Source: Micromonospora parathelypteridis (GTDB lineage: Bacteria; Actinomycetota; Actinomycetes; Mycobacteriales; Micromonosporaceae). From it: a stretch of DNA of 64,000 bases. The position numbers and the translations under genes are program-made. The notes below the pieces were generated by a model. That model saw only the letters and a program-made list of their open reading frames with translations, was not told where the DNA came from and did not search any database. The DNA is taken from positions 3,534,001 to 3,598,000 of the forward strand of contig NZ_JACHDP010000001.1 in assembly GCF_014201145.1 (NCBI RefSeq), given 5' to 3'. The stretch's first letter is position 1, and every line of letters begins with the position of its first letter. This document shows, piece after piece, positions 35,648 to 44,841 of this stretch.

Positions 35648-36565
35648 TTAGGGGATTAGGGCTGGTTGTTTGGGGGCTTGGGTTCGGCGGGAATGGCGGG
35701 CGTTGCGGACGGCGTCGGCGGTGAAGACGACGAGGGCGAGCCAGACCAGCGCGAAGCCGGCGAGGCGGGCCGGAGGCATCGGCTCGTGGAAGATCAGCAC
35801 GCCGCAACCGAGCTGAAGGATCGGCGCCAGATACTGGATCATGCCGAGGCTGCTCAGGGGCAGCCGGTTGGTCGCCCCGGCGAACAGGAGCAGCGGGATC
35901 GCGGTGGCCGCACCGGCCAGCACCAGCAGCGCGGTGTGCCCGGCCGAGACGTGCCCGAAGGTGGATTCGGCACGACTGGTCAGCCAGGCCAGGTAACCCA
36001 GCGCCGGTAGTGCCAGCACCGCCGACTCGACGAAGAGCCCCTCCGCCGGCGGCAGCCCGAGCCGCTTCTTGACCAGGCCGTAGCCGGCGAAACTGAACGC
36101 CAGAGTCAACGCCAACCAGGGCAGCCGGCCGTAGTCCACGGTGAGCACCACGACCGCCGACGCGCCGATTCCCAATGCCGCCCACTGTGCCGGACGTAGC
36201 CGCTCCCGCAGCACCGTCACCCCGAGCAGCACCACGACCAGCGGGTTGATGAAGTAGCCGAGCGCCGTCTCCACCACCCGGTCGGAGTTGACCCCGTAGA
36301 TGTAGGCGCCCCAGTTGACGGCGATCAACGCGGCGGCGACGACGATCCCGGCCACCGTCCAGGGGCGTCGCAGCAGGGCCCGCAGGAAGCCGACGTTGCG
36401 CAGCGCGGCCAGCAGCAGGGCCACGAAGATCACTGACCAGACGATGCGGTGGGCCAGGATCTCCAGCGGGCCAGCCGGCCGCAACAGCTTGAGGTAGAGC
36501 GGAAAGAAACCCCAGAGCAGGTACGCGCCGAGCCCGTAGAGGTATCCCAGGCGGAGTGACGTCAC
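35648..36565 (-). CDS. rarD: RarD/EamA family permease
   Basis: A 305-residue membrane protein with ten predicted helices, belonging to the RarD branch of the drug/metabolite transporters. The start LRLGYLYGLGAYLLWGFFPLYLKLL and the central NWGAYIYGVNSDRVVETALGYFINPL (given by their core) are RarD signatures. GTG 36565 is three bases after GGAGG; an open frame continues upstream to 36775 but has non-family sequence. The transported compound is unknown. Confidence 0.88.
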   Translation of the reverse strand: MTSLRLGYLYGLGAYLLWGFFPLYLKLLRPAGPLEILAHRIVWSVIFVALLLAALRNVGFLRALLRRPWTVAGIVVAAALIAVNWGAYIYGVNSDRVVETALGYFINPLVVVLLGVTVLRERLRPAQWAALGIGASAVVVLTVDYGRLPWLALTLAFSFAGYGLVKKRLGLPPAEGLFVESAVLALPALGYLAWLTSRAESTFGHVSAGHTALLVLAGAATAIPLLLFAGATNRLPLSSLGMIQYLAPILQLGCGVLIFHEPMPPARLAGFALVWLALVVFTADAVRNARHSRRTQAPKQPALIP

Positions 36566-36594
36566 GCCTCCACCGTAAGGGGCATGCCGGCGCT

Positions 36595-37059
36595 TTACTC
36601 CTTTCCGGTGACCGGGGTCACCGGCGGGCGCTGGTCGAGCTGCATCCACCGCTCCGGTACGTCCAGGGGCGTGAAGCCCACGCGCGCGTACACCTGGTGT
36701 GCGTCGTTGGTGCAGAGCAGGATCCGGCGTACGCCCAGCTCGGCCAGGTGGTCGCGGACCGCGCCGGCCAGCCACCCGCCCAGTCCGCTACCCCGGGAGG
36801 CGCGGTCGACGTACACGTCGCAGAGCCACGCGAAGCTGGCGCCGTCGGTGACGACCCGGGCAACCGCCACCTGGCGGCCGTCCCCGGGCCGGTAGACGCC
36901 GAACGGCAGCGAACCGGCGAACGCCCGCGCGACGGTCTCCCGGTCCCGGCCGAGTGCCCAGTACGCGTCGGTGGACAACCAGAGGTGCACCAGGTCCAGG
37001 TCGAGCCGGGCGGGATCGGTGCTGAGCAGATGGCCGTCGGTGCGCGTCAGCGAGAACAC
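36595..37059 (-). CDS. GNAT family N-acetyltransferase
   Basis: A 154-residue acetyltransferase with the acetyl-CoA loop VDRASRGSGLGGWL (R-x-x-G-x-G/A) near residue 87 and NDAHQVYARVGFTPLDVPERWM near the C-terminus, typical of GNATs that acetylate small molecules or protein N-termini. GTG 37059 start. It is 29 bp upstream of rarD on the same strand and may be co-transcribed. Substrate unknown. Confidence 0.85.
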   Translation of the reverse strand: MFSLTRTDGHLLSTDPARLDLDLVHLWLSTDAYWALGRDRETVARAFAGSLPFGVYRPGDGRQVAVARVVTDGASFAWLCDVYVDRASRGSGLGGWLAGAVRDHLAELGVRRILLCTNDAHQVYARVGFTPLDVPERWMQLDQRPPVTPVTGKE

Positions 37060-37186
37060 CCCGCGACGCTAACCGTCGGGATGGACTCCCGCACTGACCA
37101 ATTCCCGAACTCTGGTCATCGGCCCGCCGGGGCCCCGGCCTTGGTCGGAGCCCCGGGCGGGCCAGTTTGTGCTGGCCGGTGGACGG

Positions 37187-37573
37187 TCAGTCCCGGTCGA
37201 GGACGGCGCCGAGGATCCAGGTCACGATGCTCACGAAGAGCGCGCCGAACACGGCGGCCGGCCAGAAACCATCCACACTGAACGGCAGCCCGACCTGGTC
37301 GGCGATCCAGCTGGTGAGCAGGAACAGCAGCCCGTTCACCACCAGCGCGATGAGACCGAGGGTCAGCAGGTAGAAGCCGCAGCCGACGGTCTTGATGATC
37401 GGCTGGAGAACCGCGTTGACCACGCCGAAGATCACCGCCACCAGGAGCAGCGTGGTCACCGTCTCGACGGCGGAGTTGGACTCCAGGTGGATGCCTGGAA
37501 TGAGGAATGTGGACAGCCAGAAGGCCAACGCCGTGCTGGCCAGCCGAATCAGCAGACCTTTCAGAAAATCCAT
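37187..37573 (-). CDS. Phage holin family 4-like membrane protein
   Basis: A 128-residue protein with four predicted helices and the family motif AVIFGVVNAVLQPIIKTVG. These proteins (phage_holin_4_2/DUF360 group) are common in bacterial chromosomes without phages, and their role is unknown. ATG 37573 (MDFLKGLLIRL) was chosen over the extension from 37600. No lysin or phage gene is nearby. Confidence 0.75.
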   Translation of the reverse strand: MDFLKGLLIRLASTALAFWLSTFLIPGIHLESNSAVETVTTLLLVAVIFGVVNAVLQPIIKTVGCGFYLLTLGLIALVVNGLLFLLTSWIADQVGLPFSVDGFWPAAVFGALFVSIVTWILGAVLDRD

Positions 37574-37633
37574 GGCGGGATCGTGCCACGGACCTGGCAC
37601 CGACGTAACCCGGCGGACGGCGATCCTGGTGGA

Positions 37634-39556
37634 TCACCCCCGCGCTGGCCGCCCGATCAGTTGCGACTCGATCGGGGTGGGAGTGAGCAGCGCCCAGCGC
37701 AGGGCCCGCCGGTTGACCACGGCGACCATGTCGTCCCGGATCCGGGTCAGCCACTCGGCCGAGCCGCCCAGCCCCAGCGCCGCGCCGGCCAGCGCGGCCT
37801 CGGCCGCGTTCAGCGGTTGCAGCAACGCCAGGTCGGCTCGGCTCAACGCGTCCACGTCCGCCGGGGTCAGCTCGTCCCGCACCACCAGGGTCGCCCGCCA
37901 GGGCGGGCCCGGCTCGGCCTCGGCCGGCACCGGCCCGGCGTCGACGACCAGCAGCAACGGACGCAGCGCGGTGCCCACTCCGTCGGCGACCGGCCGACCG
38001 GGTGGGATCAGCGGGATCATCCCGCCCGGCGCGCCCACCCCCACCCCGCGAACGAACGGCTCCCAGGCGCGCGGTCGAGCGGTCTGCACCACCACCAGGG
38101 CACCGAGGGCCAAGGCGCGCAGGGCCACCAACTGGCCGGCGCGCACTCCGCCGACCAGCAGCACCCGAGTGCTCTCCGGCCGGAACAGTCGCACGGTGAC
38201 GGCTCTGCCGTGCCGGTTCGTGCCGACCATCAATCCCGCGTCGCCCAGCGTCAACTCCCAGTCCTCGACTGCGGGACGGGGCTGCGCCCCGGGTGCGGTC
38301 AGCGCCAACGGCAGCGTGGCGGCCAGCCCGAACAGGTGTGTGCCGTCGAGCCGTTGCAGCTCCCCGCCCAGGTCGGTCACCAGACGATTCAGCGCCTCGG
38401 CGGCTGCGGCCAGCCCGGTCGCCGTCTCGGCGGCCACGCGTACGGTCAGCTCGGTCGGCACTCCGCTGGCCCCGGTGATCGGTGCCGGACCCGCGGTGAT
38501 CGACACCGTCGTCGCGGTCGCCGGCAGCGCAAGCAGCCGGGGCACCAGCCGCCGTCCACCCGTACCACCCGCGTCCGGCCAGTGGATCAGCCGGAAGGTG
38601 GCCTGGAACAGGGTGCCGGTCCGGAGCGCCGGCCAGGACTCCCGGACCGGATGGCCGTCGTGGTGGGCCAACTCGCCCAGGACGCGCAGCGCCGCGGGCA
38701 CGCCGAGTGGCCGCGCGGTCAGCGAGCCGAGCCGGCGGACGATACGGCGTACCGTGCCGGCGAGTACGCGGCGCAGGTCTTCCTCGGACCACCCGTCCAC
38801 CCGCAGCACCCGGACCGCCACCACCGCCCGCTCGTGCCCGGCGAGCCGCCCGTCGGTGAGTTGCCGGTACGACGTGCCGACCGTGCCGCCCGCGGCCGGC
38901 ACCGGTGCCGGCGCCCCGGCGAGCAGCAGTTGCACCCGCAGCGGCGGCACGTCCGGCCCGGCCGGGGGTAGCAACGCGGAGGGCGCGGGAATCGCCCGGG
39001 ACACGTCACCGAGCAGGTCGCCGGGGTCGCCAAGCTCCAGTAGCGCCACCATGCCCGCGGTGTCCTCCAGGACAGCCGCCGGCCCGCCGGTCAGCTCCGT
39101 CGACCGTACGACGGTGCCCGGGGCGACCAGGTCGAGCAGTTCCGCCGCTCCGGCCGGCCCGGCCAGCGCCCGACGTCGGGTCAGGTGCCCGACCGCGGTG
39201 CCCAGCCACTCGAAGAGCCATCGGCCCCGCAGTCGGACCCCGGCGACCATCACCAGCAGCGCGGCAACGAGTGCGGTGGCGGCGATGACGGGTGCGGGCC
39301 GGCCGAGGGCGGTGAGGACGAGCGCCACGGCGACCTGCGCGGTGACCAGTTGGCCGGCCCGCACTCCGGCGCCCGCCCGTCGACCCGGCGCGACCCAGCG
39401 AGCGACGGGCGGCCGGCGACGAGGGGTGCGCTGGCCGGCGGAGCCGGGGCTGCCCGACCCGGTCGGCTCGCCCGCCCCGACTGCTCCCGACACGGCGTCT
39501 GGCCCGGACCCGGCCGGGAGCGAGGGGTGCGGCCCTCCGGTGGTGATCGCCGGCAC
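37634..39556 (-). CDS. eccE: Type VII secretion protein EccE
   Basis: A 640-residue protein of the EccE family, a peripheral subunit of the ESX membrane complex. Two helices lie at about 68-83 and 88-106, followed by a large soluble region containing the EccE-like segment RAVTVRLFRPESTRVLLVGG. The first 60 residues are Gly/Pro-rich. GTG 39556 has GAGGAGG upstream. It diverges from the WXG100 pair. EccB, EccC and EccD, the rest of the core complex, are not found in this window, so it must work with a complex encoded elsewhere or be a remnant. The family call rests on topology, context and the C-terminal half. Confidence 0.75.
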   Translation of the reverse strand: MPAITTGGPHPSLPAGSGPDAVSGAVGAGEPTGSGSPGSAGQRTPRRRPPVARWVAPGRRAGAGVRAGQLVTAQVAVALVLTALGRPAPVIAATALVAALLVMVAGVRLRGRWLFEWLGTAVGHLTRRRALAGPAGAAELLDLVAPGTVVRSTELTGGPAAVLEDTAGMVALLELGDPGDLLGDVSRAIPAPSALLPPAGPDVPPLRVQLLLAGAPAPVPAAGGTVGTSYRQLTDGRLAGHERAVVAVRVLRVDGWSEEDLRRVLAGTVRRIVRRLGSLTARPLGVPAALRVLGELAHHDGHPVRESWPALRTGTLFQATFRLIHWPDAGGTGGRRLVPRLLALPATATTVSITAGPAPITGASGVPTELTVRVAAETATGLAAAAEALNRLVTDLGGELQRLDGTHLFGLAATLPLALTAPGAQPRPAVEDWELTLGDAGLMVGTNRHGRAVTVRLFRPESTRVLLVGGVRAGQLVALRALALGALVVVQTARPRAWEPFVRGVGVGAPGGMIPLIPPGRPVADGVGTALRPLLLVVDAGPVPAEAEPGPPWRATLVVRDELTPADVDALSRADLALLQPLNAAEAALAGAALGLGGSAEWLTRIRDDMVAVVNRRALRWALLTPTPIESQLIGRPARG

Positions 39557-39688
39557 CGTGCCTCCTCGACCTGTGGGGACCGTGTCGGCGGCCGGCCGCC
39601 CAGGCGGCCCGTCACACGCCGCGACGTGGCTGCCGCACATCGTAAGCGACCGATGGCTGCCGTGGTTGTCCACAGGGGATGCGCGGGG

Positions 39689-39717
39689 GGTAGCAGAACC
39701 GCTACGAGGCCGCTACC
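39689..39717. promoter_or_regulatory. GTAGC/GCTAC half-sites between eccE and the WXG100 genes
   Basis: GGTAGC (39689-39694), GCTAC (39701-39705) and GCTACC (39712-39717) give three related half-sites, two of them forming an inverted pair. The spacing suggests an operator for the divergent T7SS genes, but no regulator is known. A single DnaA-box match TTGTCCACA lies just upstream at 39666-39674. Confidence 0.3.
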
Positions 39718-39839
39718 GTCAGCCACGAAGTCCGTCGCTGACCCGCGTCTACCAGTGCTCGACGACCGGGCCAAGCGAACGACGCGTCCCCAGAGTGGGC
39801 GCGTCGACGGCCAAGGTGCGAGCGAGGAGACGAGGTGAC

Positions 39840-40166
39840 GTGGGGGTGTCCCAGACCCAGGCAGAAGCCGCGGTGATGCAGCAGACCGCCGCGAAGTTCG
39901 AGCAGGTGGACCAGTCGTTGCAGTCCATGCTGACCGGCCTGCTGGCCGAGCTGCAGGTGTTGCAGCAGGCCTGGCGTGGTGCCGGTGGCCGGTCGTTCGA
40001 GCAGGTCAAGCAGCAGTGGTCACAGGACCAGGCGGCGCTGCACCGGGCGCTGCGGGAGACCGCCGGCGCGATCCGCACCGCCGGCCGGCAGTACGACGTG
40101 TCCGACGACGACGTGGCCAGCCGGGTGGCCGGCACCAACCGCGGCGGCATCCAACTGCCGCTCTGA
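39840..40166 (+). CDS. WXG100 family protein, first of pair
   Basis: A 108-residue ESAT-6/CFP-10-like protein: two helices separated by the WxG turn (QQAWRGAGG, near residue 49), with Gln/Ala-rich heptads. A C-terminal YDVSDDDVA looks like the YxxxD/E export motif. The start is GTG 39840, or GTG 39846 two codons later; GAGG lies upstream of both. It is 22 bp from the second WXG100 gene, and the two products should form a secreted heterodimer. Confidence 0.88.
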   Translation: MGVSQTQAEAAVMQQTAAKFEQVDQSLQSMLTGLLAELQVLQQAWRGAGGRSFEQVKQQWSQDQAALHRALRETAGAIRTAGRQYDVSDDDVASRVAGTNRGGIQLPL

Positions 40167-40188
40167 TCCCGCTCGGGAGGGGAATCCG

Positions 40189-40482
40189 ATGGACCACGGT
40201 GTGCTGGTCGTCAACTTCGCCGCGCTTCAGCAGGCCGGCGCGGACATCCAGAAGGCGCTGAACACACTCGACTCGCAGCTCGGCCAACTCGAACGAGATG
40301 CGGCCCCGTTGGTGGCGAGTTGGACGGGTGAGGCGCGGCAGGCCTACGAGCAGCGGCAGGCGCGGTGGCGGGCTGCCTCGCAGGACCTTCAGGCGATGCT
40401 GCGTGACATCAAGTTGGCGGTTAACGACTCCGCTACCGACTACCTGGACACCGAGAAGAAGAACACCGGGCTGTTCCAGTGA
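40189..40482 (+). CDS. WXG100 family protein, second of pair
   Basis: A 97-residue WXG100 protein with WTG at about residue 46 (LVASWTGEARQAYEQRQARW) and helices on either side. The C-terminus YLDTEKKNTGLFQ also fits a YxxxD/E export motif. ATG 40189 has GGGAGGGG upstream. It is the likely partner of the preceding protein and of the flanking eccE and mycP products. Confidence 0.9.
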   Translation: MDHGVLVVNFAALQQAGADIQKALNTLDSQLGQLERDAAPLVASWTGEARQAYEQRQARWRAASQDLQAMLRDIKLAVNDSATDYLDTEKKNTGLFQ

Positions 40483-40495
40483 CCGCGGTGAGCCG

Positions 40496-40526
40496 GGAGC
40501 GCTGACCGTGTCCGAGTCAGCGCTCC
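40496..40526. terminator. Bidirectional hairpin between WXG100 pair and mycP
   Basis: GGAGCGCTGAC (40496-40506) pairs perfectly with GTCAGCGCTCC (40516-40526) around nine bases. It lies between convergent genes. Confidence 0.7.
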
Positions 40527-40567
40527 GGCCGCTGCGGTTCAGGGGTCGGGGCGGTCCGCTCGCAGGG

Positions 40568-41791
40568 TCAGGCCGGGTCGGCCGGGCGCCAGCGTCGGCG
40601 GGCACCACGAGGCAACACCAGGGCGAGCAGCGTCACGGTGGCCGCGGTCATGCCGACCACCGCACCGACCAGCAGGGCCCGGTCCCGTGCGGTCGCTCGG
40701 CGGGCCTGGCGGGCGCGCAGCGCCGGGTCGGCCCGGTCGTCGGCGAGCACGGCGACCGGCTGCGGGTCGGCCGGGCGGCCGCCGCTGGTCTCGGTGACCG
40801 CGCGGTACGGGTTCAGCACGCCGGCGCCGTACCCACTGCCGTGTCCGGCGCCGGGAGCTGGATCGGCGGTGGCGATGATGCGTTCCGCCACCTGGGCAGC
40901 GCTCAACTCGGGCCGGTACTCGCGCAGCAACGCAGCGGTAGCGGCCACGAAGGGTGCCGCGTAACTGGTGCCCTCGACCTGATGATGGCCTGCCCTGGGT
41001 GCCGCGGCCAGCACCTCGCTGCCCGGGGCGACCAGATCGACGTACGAGCCGGTCTGCGAGAAGGTCGCCCGCCCACCGTCCGCCCCGATCGCCCCCACAC
41101 CGAGCACCCCGTCATAGCTGGCGGGAAACGGTTGGGGGTCCCCGCTGTCGTGCAGGTTGCCAGCGGCGGCCACGAGCACCACGTCCCGTTCGACGGCGTA
41201 CCGCACGGCCGATCGGACTTCCGGGTCGTCCGCGTACAGCACCACGGACAGGTTCACCACGTCGGCGTCGTGGTCGACGGCCCACCGGATGGCCCGGGCG
41301 AACTCGCCGGCGCTGACCGTACGCCCCGACTCCCGCCCCTGCACCACCTGCTGCTCACTCACCCGCACCGGCATGATCCGGGCACCTGGCGCCAGGCCGC
41401 GGAAGGCGACTCCGGGCTGGGGTGCCGCCGCGATGATGCTCGCCACACCGGTGCCGTGTCCGGCGCAGTCCTGACTGCCGTCGCCGCCAGGGTCGAGCAG
41501 GTCGGTGCCGGCCAGCACGCGCCCGGCCAGCTGAGGGTGCACCCGATCCACCCCGGAGTCGACCACCGCGACGGTCACCCCGGCACCTGTGGCCAGCGGC
41601 GCGAGCCGGGCGGGGTCGTACCGTTGCTGTGGCCACGGCGCGGCCGTGACCGGTTGGACGGGGGCGAGTGGCGTGGCGCACGCCGGTGCCGTCCGGACCC
41701 TGGCGGTGGCGGCGACGGTCGGGAGGGCCGGTACGGTCAGCAGGCTGGCGGCGAGACCTGCAAGGACCGGGCGCGTGATCGATCGAGACAT
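40568..41791 (-). CDS. mycP: Type VII secretion-associated serine protease MycP (mycosin)
   Basis: A 407-residue subtilisin-like protease of ESX systems. It has a Sec signal peptide (about 1-30), the triad Asp in VAVVDSGVD, His in CAGHGTGVAS and Ser in EGTSYAAPFVAA, and a C-terminal transmembrane helix followed by RRRW. Mycosins are attached to the outer face of the membrane and stabilise the ESX complex. ATG 41791 has GGAGG at six bases. It is convergent with the WXG100 pair. Confidence 0.92.
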   Translation of the reverse strand: MSRSITRPVLAGLAASLLTVPALPTVAATARVRTAPACATPLAPVQPVTAAPWPQQRYDPARLAPLATGAGVTVAVVDSGVDRVHPQLAGRVLAGTDLLDPGGDGSQDCAGHGTGVASIIAAAPQPGVAFRGLAPGARIMPVRVSEQQVVQGRESGRTVSAGEFARAIRWAVDHDADVVNLSVVLYADDPEVRSAVRYAVERDVVLVAAAGNLHDSGDPQPFPASYDGVLGVGAIGADGGRATFSQTGSYVDLVAPGSEVLAAAPRAGHHQVEGTSYAAPFVAATAALLREYRPELSAAQVAERIIATADPAPGAGHGSGYGAGVLNPYRAVTETSGGRPADPQPVAVLADDRADPALRARQARRATARDRALLVGAVVGMTAATVTLLALVLPRGARRRWRPADPA

Positions 41792-41943
41792 CGACAGCCT
41801 CCGTATCGTGTCGGCTCCGGGACGGGATGTTATCGCCTCGCCCGCGCCCCGGCAGACCGCTGACGGCCAGCCATTGTGATCTTGGTACCACCTTGTAGGT
41901 TGTACGCGATACCTGTGGCCTGTTCTCGGAAGGAGAGGTGGCC

Positions 41944-44841
41944 GTGACCGAATGGGAGCCGGCCACGGAGGCCGAGGTGGCGATGCGCGACGCGCTGCGC
42001 GCCAACGACCAGGAGCTCTACTTCCGCCTCCTGTCCCGCAGCGACCTGTTGCTGCCGGTCTCCGCGCCGGCGCAGCCCGGCCAGACACCGGCGGGCTGGG
42101 GCACCTGGACCACCGGTGGCCGGACCCACGTGCTGGCTTTCACGTCCGCCTCCGCACTGCGGGCCTGCCTCGGCGAGCACCCCGGAAGCAACCGCCGCAT
42201 CCCCTTCGCGGACCTCGCGGTCGGCTGGCCCAACCAGGAGTGGTGGCTCGCCGTCAACCCGGGTCTGCCGGTCGAGGGCTACCTACCGGCCTGGTTCGTG
42301 TCTCAACTCTCCCGGGGCGACGTGCGACTGCCCGGCCGCGCCATGGGCGCCCGCGCCCGCCTGGAGAGGGCGGAGACCCTGGCCCGCACCCGGACCGGCA
42401 CGTCCGGCCGGGACGCCGGGCCAGCCGCTGGATCGCCTCCCGCGACGGGTGCGGCGCCGCCCGGGCTCGCTCCGACCCCGCCTCCCCCCGTCCCGCCCGC
42501 TTCGATCCCACCTGCTTCGATCCCACCCGCTCCGATCCCACCCCGGAGGGCCGCGCGGGGTGCGATGCCCCGGGCGGCGGGCGCGCCGCCGGCGCCCGGC
42601 CCGGCCCCCCGGATGCCCGGCCCCACTGAGCCGTCGCGCCGACCCGGCGAGGAGGATCTGCCCGCCGCCGGTCAGCGGTACCCGAGCGACCCGGCCCGAC
42701 CCGGCGCGTCAGGCCCCGGCACACTGCCCCGCACCGGCCGGCCGTCCCGGTTCGCACCATTGACGCCCGCCGACCGTCCCGGTGTCGGCCCGGCAGATCA
42801 ACCGGGCCCGGGCATGGGCTGGCCGGCAGCGAATCGGCCGGGCGACGTCGACGGCCCGGCCGCGAGCAACGGCAACGGCGGGCCCCAGGCCGCTCGGCGC
42901 TCCTTCTTCGACCCCACCCCCGCCCGGGACCGGGTGTCCGACCCGACGTCGAGCGCGGGCCGATCCGGTGACCGCGCGGCCCCACCAACCCGATTCGGTC
43001 GGGGCAGCCAGCCCTTCCCCCGCCGCCGCCCGGCCGACGCGCCGGCCGAGGAGACCGCGACACGGGCCTTTCCGATGGCGGATCCGGACGCCACCCGCCC
43101 GTTGCGGCAGCCGGCAGGCGACCTCGGTGCGTCCCGAGGGTTACGCGCGCCGGTATCCGGCGAGGAAGTCACCCAGCCCTTGCCTCCGCGCCGGCCCGGT
43201 CCGGTGGCAGACGAGCCCACCCGCGCCTTCCGGATGACGGGCGAGCCGCCGCCGATGAGGGCCGCGCAGCGGCCCAGCCCTCCGGCGGACGAGACCCAGG
43301 CGATCCCGCCGAGCCGGTTCGGGCCGGTGGAGGAGCTGTCGCCGTCCGTCGCGGAACCGGTCTCCGGCCCGCCCGCGCCGCGCCGCGGCTTCACGCCCAT
43401 CGTCATCGAGGGCACCATCATCGAGTCCCGCGACCTCACCGACCCGGTCGAGGCAAGCGGTCCGTTCGACGCGACCCCGCCGCCCCGCCCCGCCGAGGCC
43501 GCCCCGCCGTCGTTCGGTTCGGCCCACTCCGGCCCGGGCCTGTTCAGTCCGTCGTCTTTCAGTCCCAGCCGGTCCGGTCCCGCGTCGTTCAGCCCCAGTC
43601 GGCCCGATCCTGGCCCATCCGCTCCGCCCTCCACGGGCCCGGCGGAGACCGGCCACCCGGCCGCCGGCTTGAGCGGCGGCAGCGTGGGCGGCGTCGGCCT
43701 GGGTGGTGTGGACACCGATCACCGCGATGGCAGCCCGGTCGGTGGCGATCGCGCCGACCTCGGCGGTTCGTCGGTCGGCGCGACCGGCTCGGATCAGACC
43801 GTCAGCGGCGAGAGCACGATCGCGGACGGCGACGGGCAGCGCCCGCCCGCTGACCAACCGGCACCGGTCGAGTTCGTTCCGGCCAACACCGTCGAGGAAG
43901 ACCTGCTCGGCGCTGCCGGTGCCGGCAGCACGGACACCTTCCTGTCCACCCTGTTGCTGGCCCGGGTGCTGCTGCCGGCGGCACCGGACTCGGTGCGGGG
44001 GAGCCGCCCCGGTGACTCGGGCTTCGTCTGGCGTACGGCGCAGCTCGACGACGAGACGTACGTCGTGGTCTACACGTCGCCGGAACGCCTCGCCGACCAC
44101 GTCGAGGGCGAGGTCGACACGGTCCGGGTGAAGTTCGCCCAACTGATCCGGCGTTGGCCGGACGAGGACTGGTCGTTCGCCGTCAACCCGGGCACTCCGG
44201 TCGGTGCGAAGTTGCCCGGGGAGCAGATCGTCGCGTTGGCGAACTGGGCCGCCGAGGTGGGGCTCGGTGACGACCTGGAGGTGGACCCGGAGGAAGCTCC
44301 GGCCGTGGCGGAGCCCACCGCCCGCCCCCGGTACGCCCCAGCGGCGGTCGACCCGACCCGCCCGACGGTCATGCAGAAGGCGATCGCGCCCAGCCAACTC
44401 GCCTACTACCTGGACCGGGGATACGACCGGGTCTCCGGCTTCGTGCACCGGGCCGGTGAGCTGGCCCACCTGACCACGCCGGCTCAGGTGCACGACGCGC
44501 TCGGCCTCAGCTACCCCGGGTCGCCGTTCGCCCGCGACGCCGAGGAGATCTACGTGCTGCGCTGGCCGGCGCACCGGCCGAGCCTCTACCGGATCCCCTA
44601 CGGCGGTCAGAACGAGCCGGCGATGCGGGCCATGGAGGGCTGGGTCATCGAGCGGCCGCCGTTCCGGGGCAACGGCTTCGCCCCGGGGGAGAGCAGCGAC
44701 GTGGTGGCGGAGTTCAAGGTGGACAGCGCGCGCCTTCCGCACGGCACGCAGTTGTGGCGGATCGGCGCGGACGGCACCGAGCGGGTGGTCGCGGAACTGG
44801 ACACCGACGCGGTGGTCTGGCGACGGGTCGGTGAGGCGTGA
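41944..44841 (+). CDS. Large SseB-like protein with disordered proline-rich centre
   Basis: A 965-residue protein. Residues about 1-125 form an SseB-like domain (LYFRLLSRSDLLLP, then VLAFTSASALRACLGEH and WWLAVNPGLPVEGYL); a second, similar domain lies at about 655-770 (DTFLSTLLLARVLLP, YVVVYTSPERLADHV, WSFAVNPGTPVGAKLPGEQI). Between them are about 500 residues rich in Pro, Arg, Ser and Gly with short repeats such as SFSPSRSGP. A third, unrecognised domain (about 805-965) ends the protein. GTG 41944 has AGGAGAGG at eight bases. It overlaps a small gene by 1-4 bp. Beside mycP and WXG100 genes it may be a T7SS substrate or accessory protein, but no export signal was seen. Confidence 0.7.
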   Translation: MTEWEPATEAEVAMRDALRANDQELYFRLLSRSDLLLPVSAPAQPGQTPAGWGTWTTGGRTHVLAFTSASALRACLGEHPGSNRRIPFADLAVGWPNQEWWLAVNPGLPVEGYLPAWFVSQLSRGDVRLPGRAMGARARLERAETLARTRTGTSGRDAGPAAGSPPATGAAPPGLAPTPPPPVPPASIPPASIPPAPIPPRRAARGAMPRAAGAPPAPGPAPRMPGPTEPSRRPGEEDLPAAGQRYPSDPARPGASGPGTLPRTGRPSRFAPLTPADRPGVGPADQPGPGMGWPAANRPGDVDGPAASNGNGGPQAARRSFFDPTPARDRVSDPTSSAGRSGDRAAPPTRFGRGSQPFPRRRPADAPAEETATRAFPMADPDATRPLRQPAGDLGASRGLRAPVSGEEVTQPLPPRRPGPVADEPTRAFRMTGEPPPMRAAQRPSPPADETQAIPPSRFGPVEELSPSVAEPVSGPPAPRRGFTPIVIEGTIIESRDLTDPVEASGPFDATPPPRPAEAAPPSFGSAHSGPGLFSPSSFSPSRSGPASFSPSRPDPGPSAPPSTGPAETGHPAAGLSGGSVGGVGLGGVDTDHRDGSPVGGDRADLGGSSVGATGSDQTVSGESTIADGDGQRPPADQPAPVEFVPANTVEEDLLGAAGAGSTDTFLSTLLLARVLLPAAPDSVRGSRPGDSGFVWRTAQLDDETYVVVYTSPERLADHVEGEVDTVRVKFAQLIRRWPDEDWSFAVNPGTPVGAKLPGEQIVALANWAAEVGLGDDLEVDPEEAPAVAEPTARPRYAPAAVDPTRPTVMQKAIAPSQLAYYLDRGYDRVSGFVHRAGELAHLTTPAQVHDALGLSYPGSPFARDAEEIYVLRWPAHRPSLYRIPYGGQNEPAMRAMEGWVIERPPFRGNGFAPGESSDVVAEFKVDSARLPHGTQLWRIGADGTERVVAELDTDAVVWRRVGEA

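Noticed and set aside
37187..37573. Holin-like gene as a sign of a prophage
   Set aside because: No capsid, tail, integrase or lysin genes are nearby, and this membrane family is common in chromosomes.
39666..39674. Single DnaA-box match TTGTCCACA
   Set aside because: One 9-bp match without a partner is expected by chance in a region this size; I only report the pair before ssd.
37392..40166. 924-codon plus-strand frame ending in a WXG100 protein
   Set aside because: Only the last 108 codons look like a protein family; the rest is antisense to eccE and the holin-like gene and rich in Ser, Arg and Thr.
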